Source of the DNA: Spirochaetota bacterium
GTDB taxonomy: Bacteria; Spirochaetota; Spirochaetia; Treponematales; Rectinemataceae
Direction of reading: 5' to 3'
Assembly: GCA_023421875.1 (NCBI GenBank)
Contig: JAEZSM010000164.1
Span: 1-7,442 of the forward strand
DNA: 7,442 bases
Below the pieces are notes generated by a model. The model saw only the letters and a list, made by a program, of their open reading frames with translations, had not been told where the DNA came from and searched no databases. Shown here piece by piece: positions 1 through 6,158 of the stretch. The stretch's first letter is position 1. The number at the start of each line of letters is the position of its first letter. A program made the translations under genes and the position numbers.

Positions 1-398
1 TCCAGGGGCAGATCCTTGAGCCGCTTGGGAAAGCTCTGCTCCCTTATGCCGAACTCCTGGGCAAGGGTCTGGAGCTCGCAATCCTGATTGCGGGGACAGG
101 CCAGGCAGTCGTCAGGATGGGTAGAGAGAATGAGCTCGATGACGGTCTTGCGGATTTCCACAAGCTCGGCATCGTTGGTGATAAAGCTCTGCCCCTCCAT
201 CACCGGGGTGCAGCAAGAGCGGAGCATTTTATTGCCGCCCTCGACCTTGACAACGCAGATTCCGCAGGCAGCCCAGGGGGAAAGATCGGGGTTGTAGCAG
301 AGAGTGGGTATCTTGACGTGGGCCTTTTTAGCCGCTTCGAGTACGGTCGCTCCCTCGGCGACCTGAACCGCTATTCCGTTAACCTTACAATTGATCAT
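1..398 (-). CDS. hydA: [FeFe] hydrogenase catalytic subunit HydA, N-terminal part (runs off left edge)
   Basis: This is the first 132 codons of the large subunit of a multimeric [FeFe] hydrogenase, the cytoplasmic subunit that reduces protons to H2 or oxidises H2. Seen here: an N-terminal plant-type [2Fe-2S] ferredoxin domain (about residues 1-78) with ligands Cys34, Cys45, Cys48 and Cys62, followed by the His/Cys motif of the NuoG/HydA family (His94, Cys98, Cys101, Cys107) that binds a [4Fe-4S] cluster. The two 4Fe-4S ferredoxin repeats and the H-cluster domain, expected from the family, would lie to the left of the window. The start at 398 is supported by a GGGAG ribosome binding site 8 nt upstream. 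The gene begins 18 nt after hydB and is clearly in the same operon. NuoG or a formate dehydrogenase shares this N-terminus, but the hydC-hydB context favours hydrogenase. Confidence 0.88.
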   Translation of the reverse strand, partial: MINCKVNGIAVQVAEGATVLEAAKKAHVKIPTLCYNPDLSPWAACGICVVKVEGGNKMLRSCCTPVMEGQSFITNDAELVEIRKTVIELILSTHPDDCLACPRNQDCELQTLAQEFGIREQSFPKRLKDLPL

Positions 399-416
399 GG
401 TGGTTTCTCCCGGTCC

Positions 417-2207
417 TTAGCGCACGAGTACTGCGCCGAATTTGCAGACCTTGAAGCACTCGCCGCACTTTATGCAGCGCGAGGCGTCGATGACATGGGG
501 CTGCTTTTTCTCTCCAGCGATACAGGGTACTGGGCACTTGCGTGCGCAAAGCCCGCAGCCTATGCATTTTTCCGGATCTATCGAGTAGACCACCAGATCC
601 TTGCACTTGCCCGCTCGGCACTTATGATCCCTGATGTGTTCCAGATACTCTTCCCTGAAGTGTCGCAGGGTTCCCATGGTGGGGTTGGCCGCCGAACCAC
701 CTAGCATGCACAGCGATGCCTTGGTCATGGCCTTGCCGATGCGTTCCAACCTGTCCAGGTCCGCCTCTTCGCCCTTGCCCTTGGAGATCTTGCTTAAAAT
801 AGCCTGCATCTGGTTGGTGCCTATTCGGCAGGGAGCGCACTTGCCGCAGGACTCGTCCACACAGAACTCCATGTAGAACTTGGATACGTCCACAACGCAG
901 TCGTCCTCGTCCATGACGATCATGCCGCCTGAGCCCATCATGGAACCCAGGGAAACCAGACTCTCGTAGGAGATGGGGGTATCTAGGTCCTTTTCGACTA
1001 TGATGCCGCCCGAGGGACCGCCGGTCTGCACACCCTTGAATTTTCTTCCGTTGCGTATGCCGCCGCCGATATCGAAGATGATCTCCCGAAGGGTTGTGCC
1101 CATGGGAACTTCGATAAGGCCGGAGTTGTTGATCTTGCCGGTAAGGGCGAAGACCTTGGTACCCTTGGACTTCTCGGTTCCTATAGAGGCGAACCACTCG
1201 GCTCCCTTGGTGAGAATCACCGGGATATTGGCAAGGGTCTCTACGTTATTGATGATTGTCGGCTTATCCCACAGACCCTTGATGGCGGGGAATGGAGGCT
1301 TGGGTATGGGCATGCCCCTGTTGCCTTCAATGGACTTGAGTAGGGCCGTTTCCTCACCGCAGACAAAGGCACCTGCGCCCAATCTGATCTCCACATCGAA
1401 GCTGAAGTCGGAGCTGAGAATTTTCTCGCCCATAAGACCCATGGACTTGGCCTGCTCGATGGCTACCTTCAGCCGCTCGATGGCCAGGGGATATTCGGCG
1501 CGAATGTAGATGTAGCCCTTGCTGGAGCCCACGGCCCTTCCGGCTATCATCATCGCCTCGAGTATGGAATGGGGATCGCCTTCGATAGTGGAGCGGTCCA
1601 TGTAGGCGCCGGGGTCGCCTTCGTCGGCGTTGCAGACGATGTATTTCACATCGCTCTTCACCTTGGCTGCCGTTTCCCATTTGATACCCGTGGGGAAGCC
1701 GGCGCCACCGCGGCCGCGCAAGCCCGAGGCCTTTACGATATCGATGATCTGCTGAGGTTTCAGCTCGAAGAGGGCTTTTTCCAAGGCCATGTAGCCATCC
1801 CGGGCAATGTATTCCTCAATATTCTCTGGGTTGATAACACCGCAGTTGCGCAGGACTATCCTGAACTGCTTCTGGTAGAACTCGATATCCTGGACCTTTA
1901 CGTTGTCCTGGGTTTTCTTGTCCTTCTTATACAGAAGCCTTGTCACCTCGCGGCCTTTTATAACCTGTTCGGATATAATCTGGGCCGCATCCTCAGGCTT
2001 TACCTGCACATAGAAGGAATCGGTGGGGAGAACCTTTACGATGGGGCCTTGTTCGCAAAAGCCGAAACAGCCGGTCTTTACGATCTGGACATCGTCCTTG
2101 ACGCCCTGGAGCTCCGCTTCCTTGATGAGTGTACGATAAATCTCGTCGCTCCTCGCGGATTCACAGCCGGTTCCGCCGCAGACGAGTATAAAGTTTTTTT
2201 TCGCCAT
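417..2207 (-). CDS. hydB: NuoF-like flavoprotein subunit HydB of the multimeric [FeFe] hydrogenase
   Basis: A 596-residue NAD(P)H-binding diaphorase subunit, cytoplasmic, which in characterised HydABC enzymes carries FMN and exchanges electrons between NAD(H), ferredoxin and the catalytic subunit. Domains in order: an N-terminal thioredoxin-like [2Fe-2S] domain (Cys10, Cys15, Cys47, Cys51); the NuoF core with the glycine-rich flavin/nucleotide loop GLRGRGGAGFPTG (163-175), NADEGDPGAYMDR (193-205) and GAGAFVCGEETALL (277-290); the [4Fe-4S] site Cys454, Cys457, Cys460 and Cys500; and a C-terminal bacterial ferredoxin domain with two CxxCxxCxxxC motifs (Cys548/551/554/558 and Cys578/581/584/588). 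Cys530 and Cys535 form a further pair before it. The extra N- and C-terminal FeS domains distinguish HydB from the shorter complex I NuoF. The start MAKKNF lies 13 nt after the preceding gene; its AGGA ribosome site overlaps that gene's stop region. Whether it uses NAD or NADP, and whether it bifurcates, cannot be read from sequence alone. Confidence 0.95.
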   Translation of the reverse strand: MAKKNFILVCGGTGCESARSDEIYRTLIKEAELQGVKDDVQIVKTGCFGFCEQGPIVKVLPTDSFYVQVKPEDAAQIISEQVIKGREVTRLLYKKDKKTQDNVKVQDIEFYQKQFRIVLRNCGVINPENIEEYIARDGYMALEKALFELKPQQIIDIVKASGLRGRGGAGFPTGIKWETAAKVKSDVKYIVCNADEGDPGAYMDRSTIEGDPHSILEAMMIAGRAVGSSKGYIYIRAEYPLAIERLKVAIEQAKSMGLMGEKILSSDFSFDVEIRLGAGAFVCGEETALLKSIEGNRGMPIPKPPFPAIKGLWDKPTIINNVETLANIPVILTKGAEWFASIGTEKSKGTKVFALTGKINNSGLIEVPMGTTLREIIFDIGGGIRNGRKFKGVQTGGPSGGIIVEKDLDTPISYESLVSLGSMMGSGGMIVMDEDDCVVDVSKFYMEFCVDESCGKCAPCRIGTNQMQAILSKISKGKGEEADLDRLERIGKAMTKASLCMLGGSAANPTMGTLRHFREEYLEHIRDHKCRAGKCKDLVVYSIDPEKCIGCGLCARKCPVPCIAGEKKQPHVIDASRCIKCGECFKVCKFGAVLVR

Positions 2208-2220
2208 GGCTTTGTCCGTC

Positions 2221-2616
2221 CTACTTCTTCACGATGTCGGCCGCCGGGCGGTCGAATATATGATTGTCGAGCAGTTTCCCCTCGACAAGATGCTTTTGCA
2301 CAAGCTCATCGGCGGCATCCTTGGTCATTTTGCCGTAGATCACCGTGGGCATTCCCGGAGCTATCACCTCTACCGTGGGCTCAACGTAGCAGAGCCCCAT
2401 GCAGCCGGTCTGGCGCACTAGAACCTTGTTCTCCAAACCCCGTTTCTGGAGGGATTCAACCAGCGCGTCAAAGGTAAGCTTAGCCCCCGCGGCGATGCCG
2501 CAGGTGCCCATTCCAACGACGATCTGGATATCCTTGCCTTCCACGTCCCGCCGCGCCAGATCCTGACGCTTCGAATCACGAAACGCCCTGAGCTCGTCGA
2601 GGGTCATCCTTGCCAT
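2221..2616 (-). CDS. hydD: Small thioredoxin-fold (2Fe-2S) ferredoxin-like protein, HydD-like accessory subunit
   Basis: A 131-residue protein of the thioredoxin-like ferredoxin family commonly found between the hydE-like ATPase and hydB in hydrogenase operons; in Acetobacterium woodii the equivalent product is, to my recollection, a subunit of the purified HydABCD enzyme. Visible features are the segment GMGTCGIAAGAK (35-46), the segment TGCMGLCYVEP (70-80), and an overall layout like the N-terminal domain of HydB. Only three cysteines occur in the whole protein (Cys39, Cys72, Cys76), one short of a normal [2Fe-2S] ligand set. The ATG at 2616 was chosen because AAGGAG lies 7 nt upstream; an in-frame ATG at 2607 is poorly placed, and an upstream extension to 2784 would run through the preceding gene in another frame. 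It overlaps the end of that gene by 13 nt, suggesting translational coupling. Function is inferred from position and fold. Confidence 0.85.
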   Translation of the reverse strand: MARMTLDELRAFRDSKRQDLARRDVEGKDIQIVVGMGTCGIAAGAKLTFDALVESLQKRGLENKVLVRQTGCMGLCYVEPTVEVIAPGMPTVIYGKMTKDAADELVQKHLVEGKLLDNHIFDRPAADIVKK

Positions 2617-3158
2617 AGCTCCTCTCCTTCTTCTTCCTGCGATCGCACATATTTCTTGAGCAGAACGAGGCTGGAAACCTCCTCGAGATTTCCCAGCGCC
2701 TCGACCAGCTCGCTCTTCCGAATCAAATACGAATAAGCTTCCCGGTTCCTCTGAATACGCATTTCCTCCGGGCCGGGCATGCACAGGACTGTCACCATCA
2801 TGCCGGCCAGGTCGCCCAGGGGCGGACAGTCCAGATTGCGCGTATTAAAGCGAAAGGCCAGCCTTGTGCCCTTCCCCTTTTCAGACTCGATTTTCAGGCT
2901 TTCTCCAACCTGCTCGAGCGCCTGCTTTAGAAAGGGAAGCCCTAGGCCTACCTTCCTGCCCGGATGCTTGACCCCGTCGGTGACAAAGGGATCCAGGGCT
3001 CTCGCCGCCTGGGCCGCATCCATGCCCTTTCCATCATCCACCACTACAAAACCGATGCCATTTCTATCCTCGTCTATGACGATATCGACCAGGCTCGCGC
3101 CGGCCTCGCAGGAATTCTGGACGATGTCGATGACAAAATCGACTATTTCGTAGTGCAT
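2604..3158 (-). CDS. Stand-alone GHKL ATPase of the hydrogenase operon (histidine-kinase-like ATP-binding protein)
   Basis: A 184-residue soluble protein whose first 105 or so residues form a GHKL (Bergerat-fold) ATP-binding domain: N-box DIVQNSCEAGA (11-21, Asn15), G1 box DDGKGM (41-46, Asp42) and G2 box GLGL (71-74). There is no dimerisation/phospho-acceptor His domain upstream of the N-box, so it cannot autophosphorylate like a classic sensor kinase. The C-terminal 80 residues are of no family I recognise and end in a Glu-rich stretch. Proteins of this type sit between hydC and hydD in other hyd operons and have been called HydE in A. woodii, which must not be confused with the radical-SAM maturase HydE; no symbol is given for that reason. 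Its role is unknown; anti-sigma-type or assembly functions are possibilities. The start at 3158 has only a weak GGAA ribosome site, but no other ATG, GTG or TTG occurs after the upstream in-frame stop. Confidence 0.85.
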   Translation of the reverse strand: MHYEIVDFVIDIVQNSCEAGASLVDIVIDEDRNGIGFVVVDDGKGMDAAQAARALDPFVTDGVKHPGRKVGLGLPFLKQALEQVGESLKIESEKGKGTRLAFRFNTRNLDCPPLGDLAGMMVTVLCMPGPEEMRIQRNREAYSYLIRKSELVEALGNLEEVSSLVLLKKYVRSQEEEGEELWQG

Positions 3159-3198
3159 CCCGATTGTTCCGCGCAGCCCTCAAGGCCAGGCGTTTCGG

Positions 3199-3675
3199 CT
3201 ATAGCTGGCGGTACTTTGCGATAATATCGGGCAGCTGGTCCTTGTTGACCTTGCCGTAGACCTCATCACCGATCTGAAGCACCGGCGCCAGGCCGCAACA
3301 GCCCAGGCAGCGCACCTCGTCGATGCTGAAGAGCCCGTCGTCGCTCACCTCGCCACCGGAGATACCCAAAATGGATCTGGCTTCTTCCACCAGGTCTTTC
3401 CCGCCCTTCAGATAGCAGGCCGTTCCCATGCAAATGGCCATCCGGTGCTTGCCCGGCTTGGTAGTCTTGAACAGATGATAAAAGGTGACCACTCCGTAAA
3501 TTTTGGCCAGGGGGAGTCCTACCATTCTCGAAAGCTTTTCGGCAGCCTGTCTGGGGATAAAGCCGAATTCGCCCTGAATCTTGTGCAGCATCATGATGAG
3601 CCCGCCAGGCTTCTTTCCCCATTCTTCGATGAAGCTCGTCAATTCCTTAGAGAACTCAATGTTGGCAGCCGACAT
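3199..3675 (-). CDS. hydC: NuoE-like [2Fe-2S] subunit HydC of the multimeric [FeFe] hydrogenase
   Basis: A 158-residue thioredoxin-like [2Fe-2S] protein, the NuoE/HydC electron-transfer subunit that works beside the HydB flavin site. The N-terminal half (about 1-70) is the helical bundle typical of NuoE; the C-terminal half holds the ligands Cys82, Cys87 (CMGTAC), Cys123 and Cys127 (CLGCCGLAP). Cys126 is an extra cysteine inside the last motif. Length matches the family. The reading frame stays open far upstream (to 4032), but the true start is the ATG at 3675: a perfect GGAGG lies 7 nt ahead of it, and homology to NuoE begins just after it. First gene of the operon; 40 nt separate it from the GHKL ATPase gene. 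Transcription probably starts near 3739 from the promoter at 3774-3746. Confidence 0.94.
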   Translation of the reverse strand: MSAANIEFSKELTSFIEEWGKKPGGLIMMLHKIQGEFGFIPRQAAEKLSRMVGLPLAKIYGVVTFYHLFKTTKPGKHRMAICMGTACYLKGGKDLVEEARSILGISGGEVSDDGLFSIDEVRCLGCCGLAPVLQIGDEVYGKVNKDQLPDIIAKYRQL

Positions 3676-3704
3676 GGGATAACCTCCGCAAAGATATAAA
3701 GGAC

Positions 3705-3722
3705 CATATATTTGAATATATG
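3705..3722. repeat. Perfect 7-bp inverted repeat in the divergent control region (possible operator)
   Basis: CATATAT, spacer TTGA, ATATATG: an 18-bp site with fully complementary arms. It covers the -35 of the candidate plus-strand promoter and lies about 17-34 nt downstream of the predicted hyd transcription start. It does not match the Rex, Fur, FNR or CRP consensus sites that I know. It could equally be chance in an AT-rich stretch. Confidence 0.4.
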
Positions 3723-3740
3723 TATATCGATATTTATATA
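3712..3740 (+). promoter_or_regulatory. Candidate promoter for the TPR/kinase genes
   Basis: TTGAAT (3712-3717) is followed after 17 nt by TATATA (3735-3740); TATAGT at 3737-3742 is an alternative -10 with longer spacing. Expected start is near 3747, and the leader to the chosen TPR start would be about 165 nt. The surrounding sequence is very AT-rich, so chance matches are likely. The -10 lies within 6 nt of the divergent hyd -10, so the two promoters would compete for polymerase. Confidence 0.35.
3724..3733. repeat. 10-bp perfect palindrome ATATCGATAT
   Basis: A perfect palindrome one base after the previous inverted repeat, placed in the spacer of the candidate plus-strand promoter and in the hyd leader. 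Two neighbouring dyads whose centres lie about 15 bp apart could be a double operator; no regulator is identified. Low complexity makes this weak evidence by itself. Confidence 0.3.
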
Positions 3741-3745
3741 GTGAC

Positions 3746-3774
3746 ATTATAGACCTGCTTCCCAAATTAGGCAA
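3746..3774 (-). promoter_or_regulatory. Predicted sigma70-type promoter of the hydrogenase operon
   Basis: Read on the minus strand, TTGCCT (3774-3769, 4 of 6 consensus) is separated by exactly 17 nt from a perfect TATAAT (3751-3746). The expected start of transcription is near 3739, giving a leader of about 64 nt before the hydC ATG. This is the only good promoter-like pair found upstream of hydC. Predicted from sequence only. Confidence 0.55.
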
Positions 3775-3910
3775 GGCCCAAGAGTTCGCCGACAGGGTAC
3801 TAAAAGTCCTGCGAGGCTCCAGGATGACAGCCGGCTCGGATTTAAGTATCATAAAAGAAAGGCTCCGCAGACATCGGCGTATAGTCGGCGGTGCGGAACA
3901 GGGAGGGGAG

Positions 3911-4474
3911 ATGAAGGTCCCAGAAAACGACGATTCAGCGGTCTTCTCGCTCAACGCCAAGGGCATAGCCCTGACCGGAGCGGGCAAGTACGCACAGGCA
4001 ATCGGAGCCTTCGACGATGCCCTCGCGATCAAACCTGGGCTTTCGGGGCTTTACTTCAACCGCGCCGAAGCCAGGCGGCTTTCGGGCGATCTGCCGGGAG
4101 CCAGGGCAGATCTGGAAGAGGCGCAGGCACTCGTCCCCGATGATCCAGAATTCCTGCACGCTCTCGGCCTGGTCAGCTACGAGGAAGACAATTTCGAAGC
4201 AGCCGCGATTTTTTACCGCAAAGCCCTCGGTATCGATCCGGCGCTGGCCAAGGCATGGAACGACCTGGGGGTGGTCAATTTCAGAACCGGCGCCTTCGCC
4301 GAAGCCAAGGACTGCTTTTCCCGGGCTACGGCAGAGGATGAGACAATGGCTGAAGCTTGGTTCAACCTGGCCGATACCTGCGAGGAACTCGGCCTAAAGT
4401 CCGAGAGAAAGGCCGCGCTGGAGGGCTTGCATAAGGCGCAGGCCCTCTCAGGCCGCGAAGAATCCCTGGAGTGA
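3911..4474 (+). CDS. Tetratricopeptide-repeat (TPR) protein
   Basis: A 187-residue protein consisting almost wholly of TPR helices, a scaffold for protein-protein contacts. Repeats run at roughly residues 12-42, 45-76, 79-111 and 113-145, with a fifth degenerate one at 147-178. Typical positions are visible, such as the A-x-G in repeat 1 (AKGIAL), ALGLVSY in repeat 3 and the W-N-D-L-G-V of repeat 4; repeats 3 and 4 end in the usual IDP and ED turns. No signal peptide or membrane segment, so it is probably cytoplasmic. The start at 3911 has GGAGG 4-5 nt upstream. An in-frame ATG at 3824 would add 29 mostly basic residues with a weaker GAGG site; it cannot be excluded, and the frame remains open back to 3716. 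The gene is 46 nt ahead of the kinase gene on the same strand and probably cotranscribed, suggesting a binding partner or adaptor for it. Specific function unknown. Confidence 0.85.
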   Translation: MKVPENDDSAVFSLNAKGIALTGAGKYAQAIGAFDDALAIKPGLSGLYFNRAEARRLSGDLPGARADLEEAQALVPDDPEFLHALGLVSYEEDNFEAAAIFYRKALGIDPALAKAWNDLGVVNFRTGAFAEAKDCFSRATAEDETMAEAWFNLADTCEELGLKSERKAALEGLHKAQALSGREESLE

Positions 4475-4520
4475 TGCATCTTCCCGGCTCACAGTGCCTT
4501 GGATTACATAAAGGAATTCG

Positions 4521-5996
4521 ATGAATATCGGTGACAGTGTCGGCCCCTACATCCTGGAACGTCAGCTGGGCAGAGGCATGACCGCCTCAACCTGGCTGGC
4601 CCGCCGCGCAGAGGATACCCAGGACGGAACAGCGGAACCCCGGATAAAACCGGCGAATGATTCGGAAGAAACGGGTACGGGCGCAAAACCGCGCGGGGAC
4701 ATCGTCGTCAAAATACTGGATCTTAAGGAAGCCTCTTCCTGGAGCGCGGTGGATGTGTTCAAGCGGGAAGCCATGGCGCTGGAGGTTCTTTCTCATCCAG
4801 GAATACCTGCCTATAAGGGCTCGTTCGAACTAGAGCGGGATTCTTCCATTAAGCTTGTCCTGGCCATGGAGTATATCGAAGGCGACAATCTGGAAAGCCT
4901 GGTAACGTCGGGGAAAAAATACGACGAGGCCGAGGTGGAGCGGATTCTTGCCTGTCTGGCCGATATTCTGGCCTATTTAGGGTCTCTGCGCCCCCCTGTT
5001 GTTCATAGGGACGTAAACCCCCGGAATATCATTCTCCGGCCCGATTCCTCGGTCGCCCTGGTGGATTTTTCGGGGGCCCAGGACGCGGTGCGCAGCGCCC
5101 TCTACCCCGGCGCCACCCTGGTGGGCACGGCGGGGTACATCCCCCTGGAGCAGGTGGCGGGCAAGGCCAATCACCGATCGGATCTTTACGGAGCCGCGGC
5201 CACCGCCGTGTTTATGCTTACCGGGCGCAATCCAGCACAGCTGCCCAGCCGGGGCCTGCGTCTGGATCTGGGATCCCTCGTGGAACTATCACCCCGACTG
5301 AAGGCTGTGCTGGATTCCTGGCTTTCGCCCGACGTGGCGGACCGGAAGCTGTCGGCGGCGGCGGCCGCGGCGATTCTTCGGGGCCAAGACCGCGTAGCGA
5401 CGCAGCCCAGGGAGGCGACGCCCAGAATCCGGGACATCGAATCGGAACCGGACGTACCCTATCCTAAAAGCCTGCCCATGGGGAGCAAACTCGGCATAGA
5501 AGAATCGGAGGAACAGCTTTCGATCAGTTTTCCCAACCTGGGACTGGGTAGCGCCGGCGTAAGGGGCATTCCCTTTGTCGTTTTCTGGATAGGCTTTATC
5601 GCCTTCTGGACCTTTATGGTCTTCCGTATGCGAGCTCCCCTGTTTTTCCCCGCCTTCAGCCTGCCCTTTTGGGCTGTGGGCATTATCATGGCCAAGACTG
5701 TCTTCGGCCCGATGCTGACAAAGAGAAAACTGGTACTCAGCCGAGATGGGCTTTTAGTGCGCAGCGAAATCCTCGGCATGGAGCGGAGCGTCCTCTGGCC
5801 CCTGGACGAAATCGGCGCCCTGCGCATCGCTCCGGCCAAGATGCAGTACAGCCACAATCTGGCCAAGGAACTGGTTGTAGAAACCGGAACCAAGCAACTG
5901 CACCTCGGCATGGGTTTGAGCGATAGGGAGCTGCGCTATCTAGAAAAAAAAATCAAGGACACGATCGGCAAGCTTAGAAGCTCGGACTACGACTAG
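4521..5996 (+). CDS. Membrane-anchored Ser/Thr protein kinase-like protein with C-terminal PH-like domain
   Basis: A 491-residue Hanks-type kinase-like protein. The kinase domain spans about 8-288: glycine loop GRGMTA (17-22), Lys64 in VVK, alpha-C Glu83, catalytic loop HRDVNPRN (162-169), DFSG (182-185) and TAGYIPLE (203-210) where GTPGYxAPE is usual. Lys64, Glu83, Asp164, Asn169 and Asp182 are kept, but the loop Lys is Asn166 and the DFG Gly is Ser184. A polar insert (31-59) lies between strands beta2 and beta3. After an acidic linker (about 300-345) come two hydrophobic helices (349-368 and 372-393) separated by a few residues, so both ends should face the cytoplasm. Residues 400-486 resemble a bacterial PH-like domain. 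AAGGA lies 6 nt before the ATG. Likely in one operon with the TPR gene. Activity, substrate and signal are unknown; a weakly active kinase or a pseudokinase are both possible. Confidence 0.88.
   Translation: MNIGDSVGPYILERQLGRGMTASTWLARRAEDTQDGTAEPRIKPANDSEETGTGAKPRGDIVVKILDLKEASSWSAVDVFKREAMALEVLSHPGIPAYKGSFELERDSSIKLVLAMEYIEGDNLESLVTSGKKYDEAEVERILACLADILAYLGSLRPPVVHRDVNPRNIILRPDSSVALVDFSGAQDAVRSALYPGATLVGTAGYIPLEQVAGKANHRSDLYGAAATAVFMLTGRNPAQLPSRGLRLDLGSLVELSPRLKAVLDSWLSPDVADRKLSAAAAAAILRGQDRVATQPREATPRIRDIESEPDVPYPKSLPMGSKLGIEESEEQLSISFPNLGLGSAGVRGIPFVVFWIGFIAFWTFMVFRMRAPLFFPAFSLPFWAVGIIMAKTVFGPMLTKRKLVLSRDGLLVRSEILGMERSVLWPLDEIGALRIAPAKMQYSHNLAKELVVETGTKQLHLGMGLSDRELRYLEKKIKDTIGKLRSSDYD
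5351..5375 (+). repeat. Short GCG/GCC-rich run coding for poly-alanine
   Basis: Repeated GCG and GCC codons produce six consecutive alanines (residues 279-284) at the end of the kinase domain, in its last helix. The run keeps the frame and may be length-variable among strains by slippage. No other function is suggested. Confidence 0.5.
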
Positions 5997-6115
5997 ACGC
6001 GACAGCGCTGTTTTTTCTAACCCTGGTTCTTGCCGAAACCCCAGACCTGCTGATTTTGAGGCTCCTGCGAGTCTTGAAAAATTATCAATTAATCGAGAAA
6101 TCTTTAGCTTTTCGC

Positions 6116-6144
6116 TTTAAAGGCTAGCAGCGGTATCGTATAAT
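6116..6144 (+). promoter_or_regulatory. Predicted sigma70-type promoter of the BMP-family gene
   Basis: TTTAAA (6116-6121) and a perfect TATAAT (6139-6144) are 17 nt apart. An AT-rich stretch at about 6076-6120 precedes it and could act as an UP-like element. The predicted start is near 6151, leaving a leader of about 50 nt. It shows that the binding-protein gene is probably transcribed separately from the kinase gene. Confidence 0.5.
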
Positions 6145-6158
6145 CGTGCCGAGGGCGC

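Noticed and set aside
1569..2477. 302-codon plus-strand open frame
   Set aside because: Antisense to hydB and the hydD-like gene, which have clear family motifs; high GC at third positions keeps the opposite strand free of stops. No ribosome site and no recognisable family.
2617..2784. Longer start for the hydD-like gene
   Set aside because: It would overlap the GHKL ATPase gene by 180 nt in another frame; the extension is Arg/Gly-rich and unlike the family, and the ATG at 2616 has a good ribosome site.
3676..4032. N-terminal extension of hydC by 119 codons
   Set aside because: Would cross the hyd promoter and the TPR gene; the ATG at 3675 has a perfect ribosome site and fits NuoE length.
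6002..6016. ACAGCGCTGT followed by six T, as a terminator of the kinase gene
   Set aside because: The 10-bp palindrome leaves no room for a loop unless the stem shrinks to three pairs, so a Rho-independent hairpin is not convincing. Termination here remains possible but unsupported.
5997..6115. Small gene or RNA between the kinase and BMP-family genes
   Set aside because: No open frame with a ribosome site and no convincing extended RNA structure seen; it looks like an ordinary spacer.
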